Numbered from the stretch's first letter, positions 9,484 through 17,812 are shown. The stretch is DNA of 64,000 nucleotides from JACVRW01 sp963827065 (GCA_963827065.1 CAWGZM010000014.1:124001-188000); one strand, 5' to 3'. The notes: generated by a model not told the origin, from the sequence alone. Numbers and translations: made by a program.

Positions 9484-9503
9484 GCTTTAGAGCCTAGCGG
9501 TAG

Positions 9504-9517
9504 ACAGACCGGTCTGT
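9504..9517. promoter_or_regulatory. Probable TetR operator
   Basis: The perfect palindrome ACAGACCGGTCTGT resembles operators of many TetR repressors (core GACCGGTC). It lies just upstream of the TetR gene in the divergent intergenic region. The assignment rests on position and symmetry. Confidence 0.6.
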
Positions 9518-9709
9518 TCTCAGTAGAATACGGAGTTCGTTTCGGTCCCGGGTGGGATCGAGGAGCAGCACCAGTCTGCTGGGAAAGCGCGACGAGGGGC
9601 ACAGAGCCATTCGAAGCGATGTCCTCGGGTTATCAGGGGACGTTGCGCGGCCAGCCCGGTCGAGGTCGCGACTCGGACCTTGCGTCAACAAGATCGACGG
9701 AGGTTTCCC

Positions 9710-10519
9710 ATGTGTGCAGTCGCCCTCGCACCGCCCAAGCTGTCCCAGACCACCACTCCCGAACGCCGCGACCGCACTGCCGCGCGGGAGATCGAACGAG
9801 CACTCCTGATCCGCTATCACCGGGCGGGCGACCTTGCGGCGCGGGAGGAGCTTGTGAAGCGATGCCTTCCGCTCGCGCGGGGCCTCGCCGGCCGCTACAC
9901 CTACACGGACGAGCCCTTCGACGACCTGCTCCAGGTGGCGAGCGTCGGGTTGATCAAGGCGATCGATCGCTTCGACCCGGATCGCGGCGCGAAGTTCTCG
10001 AGCTACGCCGCACCGACCATCCTGGGCGAGCTGAAGCGTCACTTCCGCGACAAGGGCTGGGCGCTGCACGTGCCGCGCGACCTCCAAGAGCGCACGCTCG
10101 TGGTGAGTCGGGAAACGGAGGTGCTCTCCAAGCGGCTTGGCCGGTCGCCGAAGCCGCGTGAGGTGGCCAGCGCAATCGGATGCTCCGTCGAGGAGGTACT
10201 CGAGGCGCAACAGGCCGCCGCCAGCTACGAGGCCGCCTCACTCGACGCCCCAACGGCGCGTGACGACGATGGGGCCGCACCGCTCGTCGAGCTGCTCGGT
10301 GGGGAGGACGCGGGCTACGAGCTGGTCGCGGAACGCGACGCAATAGCGAGCGAATGGAAGGAGCTGCCGGACGTGGAGTGCTCGGTCCTTGAGCTGCGCT
10401 TCATGCACGGCCTGAACCAGCGTGAGATCGGCGAGCGCATCGGCTACTCGCAAATGCACGTCTCACGGCTGCTGCGCCGCGCGCTCAGCCGACTCGAGAC
10501 AGCCGCCGCAGCGGCGTAA
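9710..10519 (+). CDS. SigB/SigF-type RNA polymerase sigma factor
   Basis: A 269-residue group 3 sigma factor. Region 2 reads FDDLLQVASVGLIKAIDRFDPDRGAKFSSYA in two conserved blocks. Region 3 includes LHVPRDLQERT and the RSPKPREVASAIG helix. Region 4 is LNQREIGERIGYSQMHVSRLLRRAL. These sigmas direct general-stress or developmental regulons and are normally held by an RsbW-type anti-sigma. No intact anti-sigma/antagonist pair is beside it. The start at 9710 is set by GGAGG at 9699-9703; an upstream GTG in frame has no such site. Confidence 0.9.
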   Translation: MCAVALAPPKLSQTTTPERRDRTAAREIERALLIRYHRAGDLAAREELVKRCLPLARGLAGRYTYTDEPFDDLLQVASVGLIKAIDRFDPDRGAKFSSYAAPTILGELKRHFRDKGWALHVPRDLQERTLVVSRETEVLSKRLGRSPKPREVASAIGCSVEEVLEAQQAAASYEAASLDAPTARDDDGAAPLVELLGGEDAGYELVAERDAIASEWKELPDVECSVLELRFMHGLNQREIGERIGYSQMHVSRLLRRALSRLETAAAAA

Positions 10520-10586
10520 CGAGCGGTACTCGGGTGTGGTCTTCGCGGTGGCTACCGCGCATGCCGACGCGCGCGTCGTAAAACGC

Positions 10587-11090
10587 TCAGGTGGGTGGGT
10601 GAGTCAGGGTGGCCGCCGCCTCGGCGCGGCGAAGACGGGCAGCGGCACCGTCTGAGGCTCGTTGGAGCTCCCTGAGTTTGCTCTGGCTGGCCGCGTGCCC
10701 GCCGTAGAGTCGTGCCCGGTAGAGCTCGAGGCGCTCGCGGCGGTAGCGCGCTTCGTCGCGTAGCCGCGCTCGTTCGTTTCGCTCGTCGCGCGCTGCGTCG
10801 ACGCGGTCGAAGGGGCTGTGGTGGATCTTGGTCTTCATCGCCGGAGGGCCGTCGAGCTCAGCTCGTGTCGTGGGCGGACCGGACCGAAGGCGCGAGCGCT
10901 CGTGGGCCTCGACAGCTGCCAGCTCTTCCTGCGAGAGCTGAGACAGCTGTGGGATCAGCTGCTTGCCATCGAGCTGGTCGTAGCGGGCGATCGGGAGCCG
11001 CTGCTCGTCTGCCGAGCTCGCTTCGGCTGAGCCGGGAGCGCCGGCCTGCCCGCGGGACGAGCGGTTGCGCATGCGCTCGAGGATCTTCAC
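10587..11090 (-). CDS. Small charged protein, third gene of the zinc-ribbon set
   Basis: A 167-residue protein, not firmly recognised. The segment LPIARYDQLDGKQLIPQLSQL...EELAAVEAHERS resembles a short helical motif common in small actinobacterial proteins, where LPI-x-x-YD-x-L precedes a helix-turn-helix-like pair and an alpha helix ending in ERAH/EHERS. The C-terminal half is a long charged helix (DERNERARLRDEARYRRERL). It starts at GTG 11090, overlapping the previous gene stop as GTGA, so it is translationally coupled to the two upstream small genes. Confidence 0.65.
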   Translation of the reverse strand: MKILERMRNRSSRGQAGAPGSAEASSADEQRLPIARYDQLDGKQLIPQLSQLSQEELAAVEAHERSRLRSGPPTTRAELDGPPAMKTKIHHSPFDRVDAARDERNERARLRDEARYRRERLELYRARLYGGHAASQSKLRELQRASDGAAARLRRAEAAATLTHPPT

Positions 11091-11293
11091 GGTTGCATCT
11101 CCCGGGACAGCAGGCCGGGAATCGTGGGCAGTCGCTGCTGGCAGGCGGGACAGACCTTCGTCATCACGGGGCGCGTCCAGCCCAGGTCATTGATCTCGTA
11201 GAAGCGGCGGTGGCGCCCTTGGCCGAAGACTTGAAACACGTGCTCGCACCGGCAGCGGTAGCGCTGCGGGGGCCGCGCGGCAGTGGCGCTCAC
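11087..11293 (-). CDS. Small putative zinc-binding protein
   Basis: 68 residues, not recognised. Two cysteine pairs, CRC near residue 14-16 and CPAC near 48-51, could form one zinc site. Between them lies GQGRHRRFYEINDLGW. GTG start and stop both overlap neighbours by four bases, so it is the middle gene of a tightly coupled trio. A nucleic-acid-binding role is possible but not shown. Confidence 0.6.
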   Translation of the reverse strand: MSATAARPPQRYRCRCEHVFQVFGQGRHRRFYEINDLGWTRPVMTKVCPACQQRLPTIPGLLSREMQP

Positions 11294-11643
11294 GTGTTCT
11301 GCGCTGGTGGGGGGAGAGCCACAGCCTCGGCCGCCGCGTCGGGGCTGAAGCTGCCGCCGTCATCGACCCAGCGCCCGGCGTCAAGCCGCGCCTGGGCTAG
11401 AACCGCCTCGCGGCGGGCGAAGAAGTCGTCGACCCGACCGGCGATCCGCTCGTGTGTGCCCGGCGGGCTGTCATCGACCGCGCTGTCGCGGTCCCTGATG
11501 GACCGGAACCCGACGATTTCAGCGAGCTCGCCGACCGGCTCGAGCAGGGAGCCGCAGTCGGGGCACAGATCGCCGACCAGGTCGTCTGGTCCTACCGCGC
11601 TATACAGGCGCGTCTTGCAGGCCACGCATTTGAAGTGGGGCAT
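11290..11643 (-). CDS. Zinc-ribbon protein, first gene of a small operon
   Basis: 117 residues. The N-terminus holds a clear four-cysteine zinc ribbon: CVACKTRL near 7 and CPDCGSLLEPVG near 28. A helical tail follows with a DDFFARREAVL segment. The start ATG 11643 is preferred over TTG 11646. It is the first gene of a three-gene minus-strand unit and is divergent from a winged-helix regulator; the 73 bases between them probably hold both promoters. Function unknown. Confidence 0.65.
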   Translation of the reverse strand: MPHFKCVACKTRLYSAVGPDDLVGDLCPDCGSLLEPVGELAEIVGFRSIRDRDSAVDDSPPGTHERIAGRVDDFFARREAVLAQARLDAGRWVDDGGSFSPDAAAEAVALPPPAQNT

Positions 11644-11716
11644 CAAGGCCGCCTTTGGTCGGTGTCACAGGCAAGCATACCTGACAACTGAGTCTAGAAA
11701 CGCTAGTCTAGTGTGT

Positions 11717-12028
11717 ATGCGTCGGGACGGAACGCCCAGCTGGTCGTTTCTCACCAACCACGCCCAGGTGCTGCTGTGCATCGCGCATGACTCCGGCATC
11801 CGCTTGCGCGAGATCGGCGAGGCGGTCGGGATCACCGAGCGCGCCGCGCACCGGATCGTCGTCGAGCTCGCTGACGCCGGCTATATCTCGCGCACGCGCA
11901 ACGGCCGCCGCAACCACTACACGATCGAGTCCGACCTGCCTCTCCCCGACCCGCTCGCCCGTGAGCAGAAGATCGGCGACCTGCTGGCCATCCTCGCCGG
12001 ACAGCGACTCGCCGAGACCAATGGTTAG
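11717..12028 (+). CDS. Winged-helix transcriptional regulator (MarR/ArsR-like)
   Basis: A 103-residue protein that is essentially one winged helix. SWSFLTNHAQVLLCIAHD gives the first helix, LREIGEAVGITERAAHRIV the recognition helix, and AGYISRTRNGRRNHYTI the wing. It has no ligand domain of its own. Two direct copies of AGTCTAG (11691-11697 and 11705-11711) lie just upstream and could be binding sites. It is divergent from the zinc-ribbon operon and is a plausible local regulator. Confidence 0.75.
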   Translation: MRRDGTPSWSFLTNHAQVLLCIAHDSGIRLREIGEAVGITERAAHRIVVELADAGYISRTRNGRRNHYTIESDLPLPDPLAREQKIGDLLAILAGQRLAETNG

Positions 12029-12075
12029 CACCACGCGTGTGCTGTTGGGCGGTGACGCGCCCATCGGAGGCAGCG

Positions 12076-13110
12076 ATGCCGCTCGCGGCTAGCGAACCGA
12101 TCGGTCTGGCCCCGCGACCGCGCGGCGCGAGTCGGCTGGCCGGACTGACTGCGGGTCTCCGCGACTTCGCGCGCCGCCGACGTACGCTGATCACGGTCGT
12201 GGGCTCGCTGGCTACCGCGGTGGTCCTCGTGCTCCTGCTCGCCGGCCGCCGCGACGATTTCGCGACCGCGCTCTCAGGCGCCACGGCGGGGGTGCTCGCA
12301 GTGACCGTGTTGCTGCAGATCGTCGCGCTGCTCGCGCGCAGCGAGGCGTGGCATCTAACGATCGAGGAGGCCGGCGGGACGGTCGACCGCCGCGTTCTCT
12401 ATCGCGCGTCGAGCATGGGCGTCCTGGGCGGCCTGCTCAACGCGCAGGCCGCCGTCGCCGCTCGGATCGCCGCGCTGCGCCGCTCGTCCCCGGACGGCAG
12501 TCCACGGGTGCCGACGCTGATCGCCGCGGAGTTTCCGATCCTCGCCGTCGAGGCGGCGCTGGCCGCGCTGACGTCGTTCACGCTAGTCGGACCGCTCGGC
12601 CTGCCGTGGTGGCTGCCGCTCATCTGTCTTGCCGTGATCGGGGCGGCCAGCGCCGGCCTGCGGCAGCTCGCCCTCTCCAAGGGTCGCGAGCTGTGGAGGG
12701 GACTCGCCATAGTCCGCAGCCTGCCCGGCGGGAGCCGCCTGATCGGCTTCGTGCTGGTGGCCGTGTTCGCGCAGATCTTCCGCAACTGGCTGCTGCTGCA
12801 CGCGGTCGGCGTCAACGCCTCGTTCTTCGACGCCATCGCCGTGTTGATCGCGGTGGTGACGCTCGCTCAGCTGCCGGTCGGTCCCAGCGTCGGCGCCGCG
12901 GCCGCGGTGCTCATCCTCGGCAGCGACGGGGTGGCGGCGGCTGCGGCTGCCGGCGTGCTGATGACCGTGACCGGTACGGTCGGCGGACTGTGCTTCGCGG
13001 CGTGGGCTGGCGCCGACAAGCTCTGGTCAGTCAGTCACTTTGGCTCGGCGCGGCGGCGTGTTCGGGCCCGATTCCCGCGGTGGCATCGGAAGCCGCACCC
13101 GCATGCCTGA
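12076..13110 (+). CDS. Flippase-like integral membrane protein (LPG synthase TM family)
   Basis: A 344-residue polytopic membrane protein with about 7-8 hydrophobic segments. It resembles the UPF0104/lysylphosphatidylglycerol synthase membrane domain: LLQIVALLARSEAWHLTIEEAGG, the RASSMGVLGGLLNAQ region, and a late FRNWLLLHAVGV segment. There is no C-terminal aminoacyl transferase domain. Related proteins move lipid-linked compounds across the membrane. The ATG at 12076 is preceded by GGAGG at 12066-12070. It follows the winged-helix gene by 47 bases. Confidence 0.75.
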   Translation: MPLAASEPIGLAPRPRGASRLAGLTAGLRDFARRRRTLITVVGSLATAVVLVLLLAGRRDDFATALSGATAGVLAVTVLLQIVALLARSEAWHLTIEEAGGTVDRRVLYRASSMGVLGGLLNAQAAVAARIAALRRSSPDGSPRVPTLIAAEFPILAVEAALAALTSFTLVGPLGLPWWLPLICLAVIGAASAGLRQLALSKGRELWRGLAIVRSLPGGSRLIGFVLVAVFAQIFRNWLLLHAVGVNASFFDAIAVLIAVVTLAQLPVGPSVGAAAAVLILGSDGVAAAAAAGVLMTVTGTVGGLCFAAWAGADKLWSVSHFGSARRRVRARFPRWHRKPHPHA

Positions 13111-13202
13111 CTGAGTCCACTGGCTCGCGCCCATCGCGTACCCAATGCAATTATGGGCGACGACATCGCTCCGGAGCAGCGGTCGGCTGGCCCGGAGGCC
13201 AC

Positions 13203-14017
13203 GTGATCCTCGGACTGATACTCGCGCTCGCTTCGGCGGTGGCCACCAACCTCGCCTTTCTGTTCAAGCACCGCGGCGCGGTGCTCGCCCCGCCGATCCA
13301 GGTCCGCCATCCGCTGCGCAGCGCGGCCGGTCTGTTCCGCTCCAAATGGTTCGCGGTCGGCTGGGCCGTGGCGATCGTGGCCTGGTTTCTGCACGTCGGT
13401 GCGCTGTCACTCGCGCCGCTGTCGATCGTGCAGGCGGTCCTGTCCGGCGGGCTGGTCTTCCTGGCCGTGTTCGCCGAGCGCTTCTTCGGCTTTGAGCTCG
13501 GACGGCGACAATGGGTCGGCCTGACGAGGGCGCGATCCTTGCGAGCGGCGCCGCGCTCGTGAGGATCTCGGCCCGCCGCACGTCCAGCCGCGAGCCGAGG
13601 GGCTGATCCTCGGTGCGGCCGCCGGCGCGCTGTTTCGACGTCTCCGCTGTCGCGATCAAATACATCACGCAGGCGTCACCGGGACCGCTGCTCGGGTTGG
13701 TGAGCCCGTGGACCCTCACCGCGATGATCGCCGGAGTGATCGCCTTCTACGCGTCCGCCCGCAGCCTCCAGATCGGCAACGGCGTCGAGGTCATCGCGAT
13801 CACCTCGGTGGTCGCCAACCTCGCGGCGATCTTCGGCGGCATCATCGTCTTCCATGACCCGATCGGCTCCGGCCCCGCCGGCATCACCGCCCGCTTCGTC
13901 GCGTTCTGCCTCGTCATCGCCGGCGCGGCGCTGGTGCCCGCCCCCATGCGCGCCACCCCCGACGCGGCCAGCGCAGCCGTGCCACCTACGTCCGGTAGCG
14001 CCGCCGGCTCTGGATGA
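13203..14017 (+). pseudogene. Decayed DMT/EamA-type transporter
   Basis: The first part, from GTG 13203, reads as four to five membrane helices (LGLILALASAVATNLAFLF, then FLHVGALSLAPLSIVQAVL). The frame is lost near 13520. A short middle part (GLILGAAAGALF, about 13600-13635) is in a second frame, and the rest (VSAVAIKYITQASPG to FCLVIAGAALVPAP) is in a third. All parts match one transporter of the drug/metabolite superfamily (ten helices). At least two frame changes make a sequencing error less likely than real decay, but reads should settle it. Confidence 0.75.
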
Positions 14018-14636
14018 GCGCGTGGTTCAGTATCGCCTCGTCATCGTCCTCGCGAGCGACCACGACGAGCTTGTTCCAGGCGCCCGGGTGGACGACTCGC
14101 TCGTTGTAGATCTGGGTTCGAAAGCGCTCGGTATAGACGGCCGGGAGCGCGTCGCCGACGCCATACATGCGCCGCGCTCCGTCGCTCCCACGGATGACTG
14201 CGACGAGCTCGCGGGTCTGTTCGTAGTCATCGGCCGCGACGAACTCGACCAGCGGCTGCTGCGGGGACCCTGCGCTCAGGAAGGCCACGACGTACTTTCG
14301 GTCGCGGCCCCACTTGTTCTTGCGGATCGTCTCACCAAGGCCGATCTGGACAGCGCCTTCGGCGCGGGTTGTGCCCATGAACACGCGGTAGGGCTCGTAG
14401 CGATCGCGCCCACTCGGCCACCGATATGACTCGCCCTCCCGGCCCTGGACGAGGCGCCAATCCTGCGGGAGGTCCAGAGTCCCGCCGCGAGCGGGGGCGG
14501 CCGACTTGTCCGAGGCACCACCGGCAACAACGTGATCGATGATCGGATTGTCGAAGCCCGCCTCCGCGAGGCGGCTCAGAAGAGGGCCGAGCTCGCGATC
14601 CGGAACGTGCTGCACGGTGACTGAGAAAGGGGACAC
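13986..14636 (-). CDS. Hypothetical protein
   Basis: Not recognised. 216 residues, soluble, mixed alpha/beta. It contains the blocks KNKWGRDRKYVVAFLSAG and ELVAVIRGSDGARRMYGV and ends in ILNHALIQSRRRYRT. The GTG start has AGGAG four bases upstream. The gene tail overlaps the end of the decayed transporter by 32 bases on the opposite strand. The upstream 200 bases carry short inverted repeats (ACGTAG at 14655, CTACGT at 14671) but no gene. Confidence 0.6.
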   Translation of the reverse strand: MSPFSVTVQHVPDRELGPLLSRLAEAGFDNPIIDHVVAGGASDKSAAPARGGTLDLPQDWRLVQGREGESYRWPSGRDRYEPYRVFMGTTRAEGAVQIGLGETIRKNKWGRDRKYVVAFLSAGSPQQPLVEFVAADDYEQTRELVAVIRGSDGARRMYGVGDALPAVYTERFRTQIYNERVVHPGAWNKLVVVAREDDDEAILNHALIQSRRRYRT

Positions 14637-14838
14637 GGATCTCCTATACGGACAACGTAGGAGAACTTAGCTACGTAATCCGCCGTTGTCTAGAAAGCTG
14701 CTACGGTACGTGCTGCGTATCGACCCACCGCCGACGTCGTCGAGCAGACCAAGCTCCCTTCGACAGTCACCTTGAGGCTGAGCGCATCAGGAGGACTCAA
14801 CCGAGTGCTCCACCCCAGAGAAGAGAGTTGGACCATTC

Positions 14839-15153
14839 ATGTTTGCGACCATTCGGCGCTACGAGGCCATCGATCAGGCCCGCACCAGCGAGCTCATCAA
14901 GATGGCTGATGAGACCCTCCTGCCGAGCCTGAGCGAGCTACCGGGCTTCAGTGGCTATTCGCTCATCGAGGCCGGCGACGGCGTCGTGAGCTCCATCAGC
15001 TTCTTCGACACCTCGGCGCACGCCGACGAGTCGACCCGCGTCGCATCCAACTGGGTGCGCGAGCAGAAGCTGGAGTCGGCGCTCCCGAACCCGCCGAAGA
15101 TCACGAGCGGCGAGGTCGTCGTGCACAAGACGAGCGAGCTCGTCCAGGCGTAA
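14839..15153 (+). CDS. Small ABM-like dimeric alpha/beta-barrel protein
   Basis: 104 residues. The pattern MFATIRRYEAI, a helix, then LPGFSGYSLIEAGDGVVSSISFFDT and ASNWVREQ fits the antibiotic-biosynthesis-monooxygenase-like fold, which makes homodimers. Many such proteins have no known substrate, and a function should not be inferred from the fold alone. A strong hairpin terminator follows 28 bases after the stop. Confidence 0.65.
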   Translation: MFATIRRYEAIDQARTSELIKMADETLLPSLSELPGFSGYSLIEAGDGVVSSISFFDTSAHADESTRVASNWVREQKLESALPNPPKITSGEVVVHKTSELVQA

Positions 15154-15181
15154 CAGCCGACCAGGCCGTTCGCTGCAGGAG

Positions 15182-15208
15182 AGAAGGCCCGCATTCTGCG
15201 GGCCTTCT
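15182..15208 (+). terminator. Hairpin terminator
   Basis: A perfect 12-bp stem (AGAAGGCCCGCA with TGCGGGCCTTCT) closes a three-base loop, starting 28 bases after the ABM-like gene. The following T content is modest, so it may also work with help or in both directions. Confidence 0.75.
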
Positions 15209-15392
15209 GTTCGTCCCGACCGGATTCGCAAGCCGTTGCGGAATCGCGATAGACGGCACCCCCTCCAGGAGCGCTTCCAGCTGGTCGATTCGCTCCTCCA
15301 AGCCTTTCGATACGCCGTCGCTTCCGCGGTACTCGCGCAACCGGCACTGGTTGCCCGGCGCAAGCGGCCGTCGTTGAGGTCGGTTGTGCTTG

Positions 15393-15734
15393 TTACGTAG
15401 CCTCCGGCTCGTTGACCATGCTGAGCTGCTCGCCTACGCGAGTTAGCGTGAAGACGCGGCTTGCTGTGCCGCGCGGTCGTACCACCACGACTTCGAAGGC
15501 CCCCGCCCGCCCCCGCGCGTCGGCCCGGAGGATCGTCCGCAGGCCCGCCAGGTCGAGGAAGCAGACCGCCCTTAGGTCGAAGACGACGCGCCTTAGGACG
15601 GGTGCTCGGGTAAGGCGGTCGAGGGCCGCCTCGACCAACGGGACAGCCGCAAGGTCGAACTCCCCTGCGAGACGCACGTGCAAGGTGGCGTCCGACTCCT
15701 CGACGGCCACCTCTAACGGGATGGGGTAGGGCAC
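15393..15734 (-). CDS. STAS-domain protein (anti-sigma antagonist-like)
   Basis: 113 residues, a single STAS domain: HVRLAGEFDLAAVPLVEAAL, then VVFDLRAVCFLDLAGLRTIL. Canonical antagonists such as SpoIIAA have a phosphorylatable serine in FMDSSGLG; here the matching positions read FLDLAGLR, so both serines are gone. It therefore cannot be switched off by the usual RsbW-type phosphorylation and may be constitutively binding, or serve another partner. GTG start. It faces the ABM-like gene across about 240 bases that hold the terminator and no other gene. Confidence 0.85.
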   Translation of the reverse strand: MPYPIPLEVAVEESDATLHVRLAGEFDLAAVPLVEAALDRLTRAPVLRRVVFDLRAVCFLDLAGLRTILRADARGRAGAFEVVVVRPRGTASRVFTLTRVGEQLSMVNEPEAT

Positions 15735-15767
15735 GTTGGCTCGACTCTCGCGCGCGCTCGCTGTCTC

Positions 15768-16127
15768 TTACCCCGCTTCGGCAGGTTCGAGGACGAACAC
15801 CTCAACCGCGAGGTCGGGGTCTATGTGGTTCTGGCTCATGAAGGCGATCACCCTGCGACCTAGCTGCCGTTCAACAATTGCGACGAGGTCTTCGCGCATC
15901 GTCACCTGGTAGTCGTGGCGTAGTTGGAGGACGCGGTCAGCGAGACCGTTGTCGACCAGTTTCTGCTCGGCCGTCGTGAGCGTGTCGGCCAGCACGATCG
16001 TCACCAGGTCCTCGGCGATCAAGGTCTTTGCCTTCGTCGGCCCTCGACCGGTGTACTCATGGATGAGCTGAACTGCTGCAGTCGAGATCATCGGGCTCGA
16101 GCCGACGCCTTCGTGCTGCATGTCCAT
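15768..16127 (-). CDS. MpsC/DUF2294 family protein
   Basis: 119 residues. The block IHEYTGRGPTKAKTLIAED...VTIVLADTLTTAEQKLV is the hallmark of the DUF2294 family, also described as MpsC of a Na+-translocating membrane-potential system. The family function is poorly defined. The start ATG 16127 was chosen because the family domain begins shortly after; longer readings extend into unrelated sequence. It is 33 bases upstream of the STAS gene and may be cotranscribed with it. Confidence 0.8.
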   Translation of the reverse strand: MDMQHEGVGSSPMISTAAVQLIHEYTGRGPTKAKTLIAEDLVTIVLADTLTTAEQKLVDNGLADRVLQLRHDYQVTMREDLVAIVERQLGRRVIAFMSQNHIDPDLAVEVFVLEPAEAG

Positions 16128-16406
16128 AGGGCACCTTCGATCCGCGCGTCCTCGGCGGGTGTATGCACCACAAGAGGGAGAGGAAACGCAAGAGTCCCCA
16201 GCAGCGTGTACGTCGAGCCTACTCCTCCTCGGTCGGGGTGGATCCGAAAGGCCCGCATTTTCCGGGCAGGTTCCTGCGCCGAACTTGTCTGAAACCGCTC
16301 GAAAGCCTTGTTTGGAACCACCGGTCGGGGTGATAATCCCTGGTTCTCGAGGGGACCGACGCTGACGTGTCACGGCAGCGAAGGGACCACAAGAAGGGGG
16401 CCGCCC

Positions 16407-16628
16407 ATGAGCGGGACCCAACTACGCCCAGCCTTGGCCAGCTACCGGGACGCCGTCACGGAGCAGCTCAACGCGGGTATACCGTTCGGCGACATCGAGG
16501 ATTCCATCGACGCGGTCAAAGAACTGACCATGGACGAGAAGGCTGCGCTGTGGCTGCTCGCCTTCTCGCTGCGCGATCCCTCCGAGCAGCAGCTGGATGC
16601 GCGGACCCACCTGGCAGCGCTCCAGTAG
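16407..16628 (+). CDS. Small hypothetical protein
   Basis: Not recognised. 73 residues, helical: YRDAVTEQLNAGIPFGDIED, then AVKELTMDEKAALWLLAFSL. GAAGGGGG just upstream serves as ribosome site and supports the ATG at 16407. It heads three small plus-strand genes. The 279 bases before it hold no gene. Confidence 0.6.
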   Translation: MSGTQLRPALASYRDAVTEQLNAGIPFGDIEDSIDAVKELTMDEKAALWLLAFSLRDPSEQQLDARTHLAALQ

Positions 16629-16645
16629 CCGCCCCACGGATACCC

Positions 16646-16870
16646 ATGTCCGAAGAGACGCGGCGCCGCAAGTTGCTCGAGGACGTGGAGGCCGCGCTCA
16701 GCGAGCAGGCCGGGGCCGAGGCATATCAGCGTTCGCAGCGGCAGGCGCGACGCGCATGGCGCGGCACGCCGGATCGCCCGGGCCCGCTCGAATTTGACGA
16801 TAACGGCTTTCCGGTCTCGCAGCGCAGCCCTAGCTTCGCCACACGGGTAGCCCGGCTACTGAACCCATAG
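16646..16870 (+). CDS. Small charged hypothetical protein
   Basis: Not recognised. 74 residues, highly charged N-terminal helix (SEETRRRKLLEDVEAALSEQ) followed by LEFDDNGFPVSQRSPSFATR and a hydrophobic end. It follows the previous small gene by 17 bases and is probably cotranscribed with it. Confidence 0.55.
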   Translation: MSEETRRRKLLEDVEAALSEQAGAEAYQRSQRQARRAWRGTPDRPGPLEFDDNGFPVSQRSPSFATRVARLLNP

Positions 16871-16960
16871 AGACTTCCGGCCCCCGGGAAGGCGCAGCTC
16901 GGACCTGCCTCCGGCCCGCCGCTGCCAGGTCAGGCTCACCTACGACTAGAGTCCTCCCTT

Positions 16961-17233
16961 ATGCGCACTGACGACGAGATCCGAGCCCTTCTGAGCCGCC
17001 TGTCGCGGCGCCACCCGTCCGGCGGCACGGTGATCGAGCGCGCGGCGATCGTCGCCGAGGGGGCCGACTCGGCCACGGTGGTGGCCTGGATCCTCGACCA
17101 CGCAGGCGAGCCCGAGGCGGCCGGCGGCAAGTCGTCCAAGCGGGGTCTGCATAGCCCGCGGATCAGCGGTCCGATCGGGCCCGCGCCGCGCCCGCCGGCT
17201 CGCTACGTGCTGCCCGCCGGCGCGCTCGACTGA
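16961..17233 (+). CDS. Small hypothetical protein
   Basis: Not recognised. 90 residues. The first half is helical and well formed (DDEIRALLSRLSRRHPSGGT, then VIERAAIVAEGADSATVVAW). The tail is Pro/Gly-rich (GPIGPAPRPPARYVLPAG). ATG start. It is the last of three small genes in a row. Confidence 0.6.
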   Translation: MRTDDEIRALLSRLSRRHPSGGTVIERAAIVAEGADSATVVAWILDHAGEPEAAGGKSSKRGLHSPRISGPIGPAPRPPARYVLPAGALD

Positions 17234-17315
17234 GCTCGGCTACTCAACCGCCCATCAGCAATGCGCTGAGGACTGAGCCTCCGGCGCGAACGCGCACCAC
17301 CGTCTCGGCAATAGC

Positions 17316-17756
17316 ATGAGAGTCGTGGGACGCCACGTGATCGACCCCTCGTGGCTCGGGGACACCTTGCCGCCGCAGCGTCCTCTCTTGTTGTTCGACG
17401 GTGGCTGCCCGTTCTGCCGCGCGGCGGCGAGGCTCGTCGCCAGACTGGACCGCGGGGAGCGGCTAGCGATGCTCGACCGGGACGACGACGCCGCGGCGCC
17501 TTACGTGGTCCGAATCCCCGAACAGGACGTCCAGGAATCGTGGCAGCTGATCGAGCCCACCGGCGTCCGTCTGATGCATGGGCCGGCGGGGATCCGCCTG
17601 CTCGAGTACCTGCGCGCGACGGGTTGGCTCGGTCGGGGACTCCGGAGGCTCCAGCTCACATCGCTGGTCACAGCGGTGAACCGACTCCTTGGCCGGATCA
17701 GGAAGCCGCTCGGTCGGTTCTTCCCGGATCAGCGGCGGCCCCGCCGCTGGCCGTAA
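17316..17756 (+). CDS. DCC-family thiol-disulfide oxidoreductase-like protein (DUF393)
   Basis: 146 residues. The family signature LLLFDGGCPFCRAAARLV provides the DxxCxxC motif, near residue 30. The following region (ERLAMLDRDDDAAAPYV, then WQLIEPTGVRLMHGPAGI) also fits the family. These proteins have a thioredoxin-like fold and presumed redox activity; the substrate is unknown. ATG start at 17316; a later in-frame GTG would also keep the motif. Confidence 0.85.
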   Translation: MRVVGRHVIDPSWLGDTLPPQRPLLLFDGGCPFCRAAARLVARLDRGERLAMLDRDDDAAAPYVVRIPEQDVQESWQLIEPTGVRLMHGPAGIRLLEYLRATGWLGRGLRRLQLTSLVTAVNRLLGRIRKPLGRFFPDQRRPRRWP

Positions 17757-17812
17757 CCGCGCGCCAGTGCTGACGCTCGCTGCAAGCGGCGCCGCCGAGC
17801 CGAAATCGTCAT

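Noticed and set aside
16310..16335. GTTTGG...GGTGATAAT as a SigB-type promoter before the small-gene row
   Set aside because: Spacing and -10 match are only approximate and no transcript evidence is available.
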